NCBI GenBank assembly: GCA_937892635.1
Contig: CALBKB010000222.1
Location: 1-22,090, forward strand
Direction of reading: 5' to 3'
DNA from: an uncultured Clostridia bacterium
GTDB taxonomy: Bacteria; Bacillota; Clostridia; Oscillospirales; UMGS1783
Length of the DNA: 22,090 nucleotides
Below, in pieces: positions 7,715 through 14,040 of this stretch. Within the stretch, counting starts at the first letter, position 1, and every line of letters begins with the position of its first letter. The notes beneath the pieces were generated by a model. The model saw nothing but the letters and a program-made list of their open reading frames with translations, did not search any database and was not told where the DNA came from. Position numbers and translations under genes: made by a program.

Positions 7715-7743
7715 ATGATACGATTTGCAATCTCCAATGAAAA
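7715..7743 (-). promoter_or_regulatory. Candidate promoter of the second AraC gene
   Basis: On the minus strand, TTTTCA (7743-7738) is 17 bp from TATCAT (7720-7715), giving a leader of about 20 nt. An alternative, TTGCAA-17-TAAACT (7730-7702), would start transcription inside the ribosome site and is less likely. Confidence 0.4.
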
Positions 7744-7751
7744 GAAATTCA

Positions 7752-7780
7752 TTTACTTTGCAAAGGTTGTACTTTATAAT
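7752..7780 (+). promoter_or_regulatory. Promoter of the hexuronate operon
   Basis: TTTACT (7752-7757), a 17-bp spacer and a perfect TATAAT (7775-7780) precede GAGGTGATATT-ATG of uxaC at 7800. The weak -35 box suits an activator-dependent promoter. The palindrome CTTTGCAAAG (7756-7765) overlaps the -35/spacer junction, and a second TTTGCAA lies at 7724-7730, 33 bp upstream. These are candidate regulator contacts. Confidence 0.6.
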
Positions 7781-7799
7781 GAAGATATGAGGTGATATT

Positions 7800-9161
7800 A
7801 TGAAAAAAACCTATTTGCTGACCAATCCCACCGCCAAAAAACTTTATGCGGCGGTCAAAGACCTTCCCATTGTCGACTATCACTGCCACTTAACGGCCAA
7901 GGATATCTACGAAGACGTCCCCTTTGATAATATCGGCCAAATGTGGCTGGGCGGCGACCATTACAAGTGGCGCCTGATGCGCCTGTTCGGTATTCCCGAA
8001 GAAGGCATCACCGGCTCGGCCTCTTGGAAAGAGAAGTTTTTTAACTTCATCACCGCCGTCGAACTGGCCGCCGGCAGCCCGCTCTATGCCTGGGCATCCA
8101 TGGAACTGTCCCTCTACTTCGGCATTGACCTGCCCTTGACCCGCGCCAACGCCCAAACCATTTGGGATCGCGCCAACGCCTACATTAAAACGACCAATCT
8201 CTCGCCCCGCAAGCTCATCAAGCAGGCCGGCGTCGAGATCATCTGCACCACCGACGACATTGCCGACGATCTGGCCTATCACAAGCTGTTGGCCGAAGAC
8301 GCTTCCTTCGATGTCACCGTCCTGCCCTCCTATCGCGGCGATAAGGCGCTGCGTATCGACCTGCCCGGCTGGGCCGATTACATGAAGCATCTGGGCGAGG
8401 TCGCCGGCGTCACCCTCGACGGACTCGACGCCTTTAAGACGGCCCTCTCCCGCCGCCTCGACCACTTCGATCAAAACGGCTGCCGTATCACCGATATCGG
8501 CATCGTCGATTTCCCCGACCACGTGGACTCGGACGAAAAGGCCGACGCTACCCTGCGCGCCCTGCTCGCCGGCGAATCGGTTTCCCATCACGACTATTTG
8601 GGCTTGGTCGGGAATATTTACCTCTATTGGGGCAAACTCTATAAAGAGAAGAACATGGTCATGCAGTGGCACCTGGCCTCGCACCGCGACCTCAACCCCA
8701 CCCTGTTTGAGACCCTCGGCCTCGACTGCGGCGGTGACAGCGTCGGCGATGCCCCCTCGGTGCGCGACCTGTCGGCCATGCTCACCCTCTTGCAGAAGAA
8801 CGACGCGCTGCCCCGCACCATCGTCTACTCCCTCAACGAAGGCGCTTGCGATGCCTACGCCACCGTCTGCGGCTGCTTCCGCGGCGTCATCCTCGGCGCA
8901 GCCTGGTGGTTTGCCGATCATAAGCGTGGCATCATCAAACAGCTCGACATCATGTCCGAGCAGGGTCTGCTCTCCACCTTCCCCGGTATGCTGACCGACT
9001 CTCGCTCCTTCCTCTCCTATGCTCGCCACGACTATTTCCGCCGCATCCTCTGCAACCGCATCGGCGAATACGTCGAGTCGGGTGAGTTCGACCCCGCTCC
9101 GGCCGCAGAACTCTGCCGCCGCATCAGCTATTCGACTTCTAAAAATATGATAAAGGAGTAA
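7800..9161 (+). CDS. uxaC: Glucuronate/galacturonate isomerase
   Basis: The 453-residue protein is close to the usual 465-470. The N-terminal IVDYHCHL (24-31) supplies the HxH metal ligands of this amidohydrolase-fold isomerase. LGGDHYKWRLMR, NPLYxW-like SPLYAWASMEL, TTDDIADDLAYH, VLPSYRGDKALRID and the C-terminal MLTDSRSFLSYARHDYFRRILC are all hallmark UxaC segments. It interconverts D-glucuronate and D-fructuronate (and galacturonate and tagaturonate) in the cytoplasm, the entry step of the Ashwell pathway. The start follows GAGGTGATATT. It is the first gene of a six-gene operon with gaps of 4-11 bp or overlaps, and has strong C-ending codon bias consistent with high expression. Confidence 0.97.
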   Translation: MKKTYLLTNPTAKKLYAAVKDLPIVDYHCHLTAKDIYEDVPFDNIGQMWLGGDHYKWRLMRLFGIPEEGITGSASWKEKFFNFITAVELAAGSPLYAWASMELSLYFGIDLPLTRANAQTIWDRANAYIKTTNLSPRKLIKQAGVEIICTTDDIADDLAYHKLLAEDASFDVTVLPSYRGDKALRIDLPGWADYMKHLGEVAGVTLDGLDAFKTALSRRLDHFDQNGCRITDIGIVDFPDHVDSDEKADATLRALLAGESVSHHDYLGLVGNIYLYWGKLYKEKNMVMQWHLASHRDLNPTLFETLGLDCGGDSVGDAPSVRDLSAMLTLLQKNDALPRTIVYSLNEGACDAYATVCGCFRGVILGAAWWFADHKRGIIKQLDIMSEQGLLSTFPGMLTDSRSFLSYARHDYFRRILCNRIGEYVESGEFDPAPAAELCRRISYSTSKNMIKE

Positions 9162-9165
9162 TGCT

Positions 9166-9990
9166 ATGAACAAGACCATTGTCATCACCGGCGCCGGCGG
9201 TATCCTTTGCTCCGCCTTCGCCAAGCACTTTGCGGCGCTGGGAGCCAAGGTCGCACTGCTGGACATCAACGCCGATGCTGTCAACGCCGTGGCCGACGAG
9301 ATCACCAAGGCCGGCGGTGTCGCCAAGGCCTACCCCTGCTCGGTCCTTGAGCGCGAAAGTCTGGAAGCCGTCCACAAACAGATCCTCAGCGATCTGGGCA
9401 AGTGCGATATCCTCATCAACGGCGCCGGCGGTAACAACCCCCGCGCTACCACCGACCGTGAAGAATATACAGCCGGCGACGAGTTGGATGCCGATACCAA
9501 GAACTTCTTTAATATTGATACCAACGGCTTCGATTTCGTCTTTGACCTCAACATCAAAGGCGTACTGCTCCCCAGCCAGGTCTTCATGGCCGATATGCCG
9601 GGCCGCGACGGTTGCTGCGTACTCAACATCTCCTCGATGAACGCCTTCCGTCCCCTGACCAAGATCCCCGCCTATTCCTCTGCCAAAGCGGCTGTCACCA
9701 ACTTCACCCAGTGGCTGGCCGTCCATTTCGCCAAGGCCGGTATCCGCGTCAACGCTATCGCCCCCGGCTTCTTTGTCACCAACCAGAACCGCTCCCTGCT
9801 CTTTAACGCCGACGGCACCCCCACCGCCCGCACCGGTAAGATCCTGGCCGCTACCCCCATGGGTCGCTTCGGCGAGGCCGATGAACTGATCGGTACGGTC
9901 GAGTATCTGCTTGATGAATCCAAGTCCGGCTTTGTTACCGGCGTCACCATTGCTATTGACGGCGGCTTCTCCGCCTATTCAGGAGTGTAA
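9166..9990 (+). CDS. uxuB: D-mannonate oxidoreductase (fructuronate reductase), SDR type
   Basis: The 274-residue classical SDR is the Bacillus-type UxuB, not the long-chain E. coli form. It shows VITGAGGILCSA (6-17) for NAD binding, INGAGGNNPRATT (84-96), SSMNAFRPLTKIPAYSSAK with catalytic S157, Y170 and K174, and then FTQWLAVHFAKAGIRVNAIAPGFF, a segment very characteristic of this subfamily. DTNGFDFVFDLNIKG and LPSQVF also fit. It reduces D-fructuronate to D-mannonate with NADH, directly after UxaC. The ribosome site AAAGGAG overlaps the uxaC 3' end and the gap is 4 bp. A minor alternative is another 2-keto sugar-acid reductase of the same clade, but the operon partners support UxuB. Confidence 0.93.
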   Translation: MNKTIVITGAGGILCSAFAKHFAALGAKVALLDINADAVNAVADEITKAGGVAKAYPCSVLERESLEAVHKQILSDLGKCDILINGAGGNNPRATTDREEYTAGDELDADTKNFFNIDTNGFDFVFDLNIKGVLLPSQVFMADMPGRDGCCVLNISSMNAFRPLTKIPAYSSAKAAVTNFTQWLAVHFAKAGIRVNAIAPGFFVTNQNRSLLFNADGTPTARTGKILAATPMGRFGEADELIGTVEYLLDESKSGFVTGVTIAIDGGFSAYSGV

Positions 9991-9995
9991 AAATT

Positions 9996-10850
9996 ATGAA
10001 CAACATCAAACTGTACGCTTTTGCCGACGAGGCAAGCAAGGACCTGTCCCTGCAAATCGCAGCTATGAAACGCAACAACCTCAACGGTCTGGAGATCCGT
10101 AACGTCGACGGTCAGTCGATCATCGACGTCTCCTCCGACAAGGCCCGCCAGATCCGCCGCGACATGGACGCCGCCGGTCTGCAGGTCTACACCATCGGCT
10201 CCCCCGTCGGCAAGATTGATATCGAAACCGGCGACTGGGAGGCTCACAAGGAGAAATTTAAGCACCTGCTCGAAGTGTCCGAGATCCTCGGTGCCGAGAA
10301 TATGCGCATCTTCTCCTTCTTCATTCCCAAGGGCAAAGACCCCGAGAATTATCGCAACGAGGTCATTGACCGTCTGGGCTGGTTGCTCGAACAGGCTCGC
10401 GGCACCGTTTGCTTGTGCCACGAAAACGAGAAAGAGATCTACGGCGACATTGCTTCCCGTTGCCTGACCCTCTATCAGTCTCTGCCCGAGCTGTGCGCTA
10501 TCTTCGATCCCGCTAACTTCATCCAATCGGGTCAGCCCACTCTGCCCGCTTGGGAGATGTTACATAGCTATATTAAGTACATGCACATCAAAGACGCCCT
10601 CGAAAGCGGCAAGGTCGTGCCTCCCGGCTGCGGCGAAGGCCATCTGCGCGAGATTATCCCCGCCTACCTCGCTCAGGGCGGCACCTGCTTCACCATCGAG
10701 CCCCACCTCGCCCTCTTTGACGGCCTGGCCGCCCTCGAACGTGAAGAGGTGTCCGACAAGGTCGGCAACACCTATTCCTTCGCCTCCAAGGACGAAGCCT
10801 TTGACACCGCTTGCAACGCTCTCAAAAACATCTTAAAGGAGATCAAATAA
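9996..10850 (+). CDS. Xylose isomerase-like TIM-barrel sugar isomerase/epimerase/eliminase
   Basis: The 284 residues have the AP endonuclease 2/xylose isomerase-like fold. The expected metal quartet can be read as E143 (CHENE), D171 (AIFDPANF), H197 (YMHIKDA) and E235 (FTIEPHL), with the KDA strand-end typical of the family. Related proteins include IolE (inosose dehydratase), tagatose/allulose epimerases, hydroxypyruvate isomerase and the 3-keto-glycoside eliminases. It is not mannonate dehydratase: it is about 100 residues shorter than UxuA and lacks its sequence signatures. It follows uxuB by 5 bp and its TAA overlaps the next ATG by one base, so it is translationally coupled to a Gfo/Idh/MocA oxidoreductase and the two probably act on one substrate. 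The exact reaction is unknown. Confidence 0.85.
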   Translation: MNNIKLYAFADEASKDLSLQIAAMKRNNLNGLEIRNVDGQSIIDVSSDKARQIRRDMDAAGLQVYTIGSPVGKIDIETGDWEAHKEKFKHLLEVSEILGAENMRIFSFFIPKGKDPENYRNEVIDRLGWLLEQARGTVCLCHENEKEIYGDIASRCLTLYQSLPELCAIFDPANFIQSGQPTLPAWEMLHSYIKYMHIKDALESGKVVPPGCGEGHLREIIPAYLAQGGTCFTIEPHLALFDGLAALEREEVSDKVGNTYSFASKDEAFDTACNALKNILKEIK

Positions 10851-12022
10851 TGGATAAGATCAAATTAGGCATGATCGGTTTCGGTAACATCGGTAACCAA
10901 CACACCCGCGACCTGCTCAACGGTTGCTGCCCTAAGGTTGATTTTGTGGCCGTTTGCGACCTCAAAGAAGAGCGCCGCAAAGCCGCCGAGGAAAAGATTC
11001 CCGGCATCAAAACCTTTGAAAAGGCAGAGGATATGCTCGATTCCGGCCTGATCAACGCTTGCCTGATCTGCGTACCTCACTATGACCATCCCAAATACGC
11101 CATCGCCTGCATGGAGCGCGGCATTCACGTGCTGGTCGAAAAGCCGGCCGGCGTATACACCAAGCAGGTGCTAGAAATGAACGCGGTCGCCGATAAGCAT
11201 CCCGAAGTTGTCTACGGCATGATGTTCAACCAGCGCACCAACTGCATCTATCGCAAGATGCACGAGCTGGTCCATTCGGGCAAATACGGCCAGATCCGCC
11301 GCACCAACTGGATTATCACCAACTGGTACCGTCCTCAGGCCTATTACGATTCGGGCGATTGGCGTGCTACCTGGTCGGGCGAAGGCGGCGGCGTTTTGCT
11401 CAACCAGTGCCCCCATCAGCTGGATCTGTGGCAGTGGATCTGCGGCATGCCCGTTAAGGTCGACGCCAAACTGCATTACGGCAAATGGCACGATATCGAG
11501 GTCGAAGACGATGTCACCGCCTACGTCGAGTATCCCAACGGCGCTACCGGCGTCTTCATCACCACCACCGGCGATGCCTGCGGCTCCAACCGCTTTGAAA
11601 TTCAGCTGGACAAGGCCAAACTGGTCGCCGAAAACAACGAATTGAAGATCATCGAGTTCGAAATGACCGAGCAGGAGTTCACCAAGACCAATACCGCTCC
11701 CTTCGGCGCTCCCAAAACCATCGAGGTCGATCCTGAGCTCGACGGCTCCAACCCGCAGCATAAGGGCGTTATCAACGCCTGGGCCGATGCCATTCTGCTG
11801 GGCACGCCCCTGATTGCCGACGGTCGCGAGGGCATCAACGGACTGACCCTGTCCAACGCCATGCACCTGTCCTCCTTCCTGGGCAAACCGGTCGAACTGC
11901 CCTTCGACAATGATCTGTACTATGATGAGCTGATGAAGCGCGTCAAAACCTCCCGCCGCAAGACCAATGTGGCCAGCGGCGAGGTTGTCGACCTGTCCGA
12001 CACCTTCACCGGCACCAAATAA
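10850..12022 (+). CDS. Gfo/Idh/MocA family NAD(P)-dependent oxidoreductase
   Basis: Read from ATG 10850 the protein has 390 residues. The Rossmann domain is GMIGFGNIG (7-15) with CDLKEER at the beta-2 end. VEKPAG (96-101) carries the catalytic lysine, and NQCPHQLDLWQWI carries H189 and D192, the proton-transfer pair. SGDWRATWSGEGGGVLLNQ is typical of family members that work on glycosides or inositols. The start chosen has AAAGGAG (10835-10841) at the right spacing and overlaps the upstream stop as TAATG; an in-frame TTG at 10811 lies inside the previous gene without a ribosome site. It is not an evident member of the Ashwell pathway, so it probably feeds a modified sugar into it together with the TIM-barrel protein. 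Confidence 0.9.
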   Translation: MDKIKLGMIGFGNIGNQHTRDLLNGCCPKVDFVAVCDLKEERRKAAEEKIPGIKTFEKAEDMLDSGLINACLICVPHYDHPKYAIACMERGIHVLVEKPAGVYTKQVLEMNAVADKHPEVVYGMMFNQRTNCIYRKMHELVHSGKYGQIRRTNWIITNWYRPQAYYDSGDWRATWSGEGGGVLLNQCPHQLDLWQWICGMPVKVDAKLHYGKWHDIEVEDDVTAYVEYPNGATGVFITTTGDACGSNRFEIQLDKAKLVAENNELKIIEFEMTEQEFTKTNTAPFGAPKTIEVDPELDGSNPQHKGVINAWADAILLGTPLIADGREGINGLTLSNAMHLSSFLGKPVELPFDNDLYYDELMKRVKTSRRKTNVASGEVVDLSDTFTGTK

Positions 12023-12033
12023 GGAGAACGCAT

Positions 12034-12591
12034 ATGGAAAAATTTGTCCCTGTCGTAGTGATTAAAGAATTGGGCGAAACCGATAAGATCATGAACGCCC
12101 TCAAAAACAACGGTATCCACACCGCCGAGATTACCTTCCGCACCGCCTGCGCCGCCGAAGCCATTGCGCTGGCCGTGAAAAATCATCCGGATATGACTGT
12201 CGGCGCCGGTACCGTTATCAACGCCGAGCAGTGCAAGGCCGCTCTGGCCGCCGGCGCCACCTTTATCGTGTCGCCCGGCCTGTCGGTTGCCGTTGCCGAG
12301 GTCTGCAAGGAGCATAACGTTCCCTACTATCCCGGCTGCGTCACCCCCACCGAGATCATGCAGGCACTGGAACTGGGGCTGACCACCCTCAAATTCTTCC
12401 CTGCCAACGTCTACGGCGGGCTCAAGGCCCTCAAGGCCCTGTCGGCTCCCTTCCCTCAGGTCAAATTCATCCCCACCGGCGGTGTCGACCGCTCTAACAT
12501 CGACGAATTTCTGGCCTTTGATAAGATCGCGGCCATCGGCGGCAGCTTCTTTGTCAAAGAAGCCTTGGACAAAATGGAGGCTCAACAATGA
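12034..12591 (+). CDS. eda: KDPG/KHG aldolase
   Basis: The 185-residue class I aldolase is shorter than the usual 205-213, missing some N- and C-terminal helix. The active site is intact: E32 and R36 in AEITFRT, T60 in GAGTV, PGCVTPTEI at 100-108, the Schiff-base K120 in TLKFFPA, and IPTGGV phosphate binding at 146-151. It cleaves 2-keto-3-deoxy-6-phosphogluconate to pyruvate and glyceraldehyde 3-phosphate. AGGAGAACGCAT precedes the ATG, 11 bp after the previous gene. Its stop overlaps the kdgK start (ATGA), so the kinase and the aldolase that uses its product are co-translated. Confidence 0.95.
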   Translation: MEKFVPVVVIKELGETDKIMNALKNNGIHTAEITFRTACAAEAIALAVKNHPDMTVGAGTVINAEQCKAALAAGATFIVSPGLSVAVAEVCKEHNVPYYPGCVTPTEIMQALELGLTTLKFFPANVYGGLKALKALSAPFPQVKFIPTGGVDRSNIDEFLAFDKIAAIGGSFFVKEALDKMEAQQ

Positions 12592-13610
12592 AACGTGTAG
12601 TAACTTTCGGCGAAATCATGCTTCGCCTGGCCCCTAACGGCTATTATCGCTTCTTCCAGAACGATCAAATGCAGGCCACCTTTGGCGGCGGCGAGGCCAA
12701 TGTGGCCGTATCGCTGGCCAATTACGGTCTCGATTCTTGTTATGTCACCAAACTGCCTAAGCACGCCATCGGTCAGTCGGCTGTCAACTCCCTGCGCTAT
12801 TTCGGGGTTGACACCTCCAAGATCACCCGTGGCGGCGACCGCGTCGGCATCTATTATCTTGAAAAGGGCGCTTCTCAGCGCGGTTCGGTCTGCATTTATG
12901 ACCGCGCCCATTCGGCCATTGCCGAAGCCCGGTGCGGCGACTTCGATTGGGATGCCATCTTTGAAGGTGCCGATTGGTTCCATTTCACCGGTATCACACC
13001 GGCTTTGGGTCAAAACGTAGCCGACCTGTGCTTGGAAGCCTGCAAGGCCGCCAAATCCAAAGGCATCACCATCTCCTGCGACCTCAACTATCGCGGCAAA
13101 CTCTGGACCCGCGAGCAGGCGCGCGAAACGATGACCAAACTGTGCCAATACATTGACGTTTGCATCGCCAACGAAGAGGATGCCAAGGACGTCTTCGGCA
13201 TTGAAGCCGAGGATACCGACATCACCGGCGGCAAACTCAACCACGAAGGCTACAAGAGCGTTGCCAAGCAGTTAGCCGACACCTTCGGCTTTAAGGCCGT
13301 TGCCATTACGCTGCGTACGTCCATCTCGGCCAACGACAACAAGTGGGCCGCCATGCTCTACGACGGCAACGACTATTACTTCTCCCGCAGCTATGACCTG
13401 CACATCGTCGACCGCGTCGGCGGCGGCGACTCCTTCGGCGCCGGTCTTATCTTCGCCATGCTCGACGGCCGTGACAGTCAGTCGACCATCAACTTTGCGG
13501 TGGCCGCCTCGGCTCTCAAACACTCCATCGAGGGCGACTTCAACCGCGTCGGTCTGGGCGAAGTTGAAAAACTCGCCGGCGGCGACGGCTCTGGCCGCGT
13601 CCAAAGATAA
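12588..13610 (+). CDS. kdgK: 2-keto-3-deoxygluconate kinase (PfkB family)
   Basis: The 340 residues show the ribokinase fold. FGEIMLRLAP (7-16) and FGGGEANVAVSLA (32-44) are the PfkB N-terminal signature with sugar contacts. CDLNYRGKLW (164-173) is characteristic of KDG kinases. DRVGGGDSFGAGL (275-287) is the second PfkB signature with catalytic base D281. It phosphorylates KDG to KDPG with ATP, making the substrate for Eda, whose gene it overlaps by 4 bp. GGAGG inside the eda 3' end serves as ribosome site. It is the last gene of the operon, with an intrinsic terminator starting 2 bp after the stop. Confidence 0.93.
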   Translation: MKRVVTFGEIMLRLAPNGYYRFFQNDQMQATFGGGEANVAVSLANYGLDSCYVTKLPKHAIGQSAVNSLRYFGVDTSKITRGGDRVGIYYLEKGASQRGSVCIYDRAHSAIAEARCGDFDWDAIFEGADWFHFTGITPALGQNVADLCLEACKAAKSKGITISCDLNYRGKLWTREQARETMTKLCQYIDVCIANEEDAKDVFGIEAEDTDITGGKLNHEGYKSVAKQLADTFGFKAVAITLRTSISANDNKWAAMLYDGNDYYFSRSYDLHIVDRVGGGDSFGAGLIFAMLDGRDSQSTINFAVAASALKHSIEGDFNRVGLGEVEKLAGGDGSGRVQR

Positions 13611-13611
13611 C

Positions 13612-13642
13612 AAAAATGCCACCCGCAAGGGTGGCATTTTTT
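13612..13642 (+). terminator. Terminator of the hexuronate operon
   Basis: A 13-bp perfect stem (AAAAATGCCACCC / GGGTGGCATTTTT) is closed by a GCAA (GNRA-type) tetraloop and ends in a run of T. The A-run on the left would let it work in both directions. Confidence 0.93.
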
Positions 13643-13743
13643 ATCCCTGTATTTTCTCATTCTTCCTTCATCATTTCGCATTTCCCGGGCTCTCCGCCAT
13701 ACTTATTACTGCCCTTTTCCTGTTTCAAACGGTAACTGGATGA
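13643..13743. other. Short non-coding spacer, no feature recognised
   Basis: Pyrimidine-rich and moderately AT-rich DNA between the operon terminator and the palindromic promoter region. I see no gene, repeat family or RNA fold in it. Confidence 0.4.
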
Positions 13744-13808
13744 ACATCAAATTTGATGTTTGTCAAACAATAGATCTAATGTTAAAATAGTTACATCAAA
13801 AATGATCT
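13744..13808 (+). promoter_or_regulatory. Strong promoter flanked by two operator-like palindromes
   Basis: ACATCAAATTTGATGT (13744-13759) is a perfect 16-bp palindrome that ends at the -35 box. TTGTCA (13760-13765), a 17-bp spacer and TAAAAT (13783-13788) form the core promoter. A second, degenerate copy of the palindrome, ACATCAAAAATGATCT (13793-13808), matches the first at 13 of 16 positions and lies just after the -10 box. Two repressor sites bracketing a promoter is a common negative-control design. The gene it served (13827 onward) is now broken. Confidence 0.6.
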
Positions 13809-13826
13809 TATGAGGGGCAATAAATT

Positions 13827-14009
13827 ATGACGAGCATGTTATTTGATTTATGCAACGGTAATCTCTCGCCTATTGAAGACAGTCACGATAGCGAAGAAAT
13901 GCGCCGGTTGATTTAGTTGATGAATATTAATCATGACAAATTGCAAACCATGCTCAATCGGGAGGTTTCCTCCGAACTTCTTCCCTATTCCTTATTCCTT
14001 ATTCCTTAA
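13827..14009 (+). pseudogene. Broken small ORF, resembles the N-terminus of DUF6809-like proteins
   Basis: An ATG at 13827 with GAGGGG ribosome site (13812-13817) opens a 29-codon frame that starts MTSMLFDLCNGNLSPIEDS and stops at TAG 13914-13916. The same frame continues after the TAG for 30 more codons (LMNINHDKLQTMLNRE and so on) to TAA 14007-14009. The N-terminal pattern (short helix, L-x-G-N-L-S-P-x-E, then a helical L-x-x-L-L stretch) resembles the roughly 90-residue DUF6809 proteins of Clostridia. Here it carries an internal stop and ends in low-complexity tandem heptamers, so the conserved C-terminal half is gone. It could alternatively be a genuine 29-residue peptide. Family assignment is from memory of the pattern and is tentative. 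Confidence 0.45.
13986..14006. repeat. Tandem heptamer (TATTCCT)x3
   Basis: Three exact copies of TATTCCT lie between the remnant ORF and the next terminator. They replace the expected 3' end of the broken gene. Short tandem heptamers of this kind are often recombination or slippage scars in intergenic DNA. Confidence 0.8.
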
Positions 14010-14040
14010 AAAAGACGATCCTCTCGGATCGTCTTTTTTT
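14008..14040. terminator. Bidirectional terminator downstream of the GH2 gene
   Basis: A 14-bp perfect stem (AAAAAAGACGATCC / GGATCGTCTTTTTT) with a TCTC loop is flanked by A- and T-runs. It ends the minus-strand GH2 gene, whose stop codon begins within it, and also closes the plus-strand remnant island. Confidence 0.92.

Noticed and set aside
7890..9326. A 478-codon open frame on the minus strand opposite uxaC/uxuB
   Set aside because: It is antisense to two certain genes. Its composition (rich in A, V, G, D) mirrors the C-ending codon bias of the plus strand, and it has no ribosome site or recognisable domain.
10811..10849. Extended start (TTG) for the second Gfo/Idh/MocA gene
   Set aside because: It lies inside the previous gene without a ribosome site. 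ATG at 10850 has AAAGGAG at proper spacing and the family's usual Rossmann start.
9996..10850. Calling the 284-residue TIM-barrel protein UxuA to complete the pathway
   Set aside because: It is about 100 residues shorter than mannonate dehydratase and shares none of its typical segments. It reads as a generic xylose isomerase-like protein.
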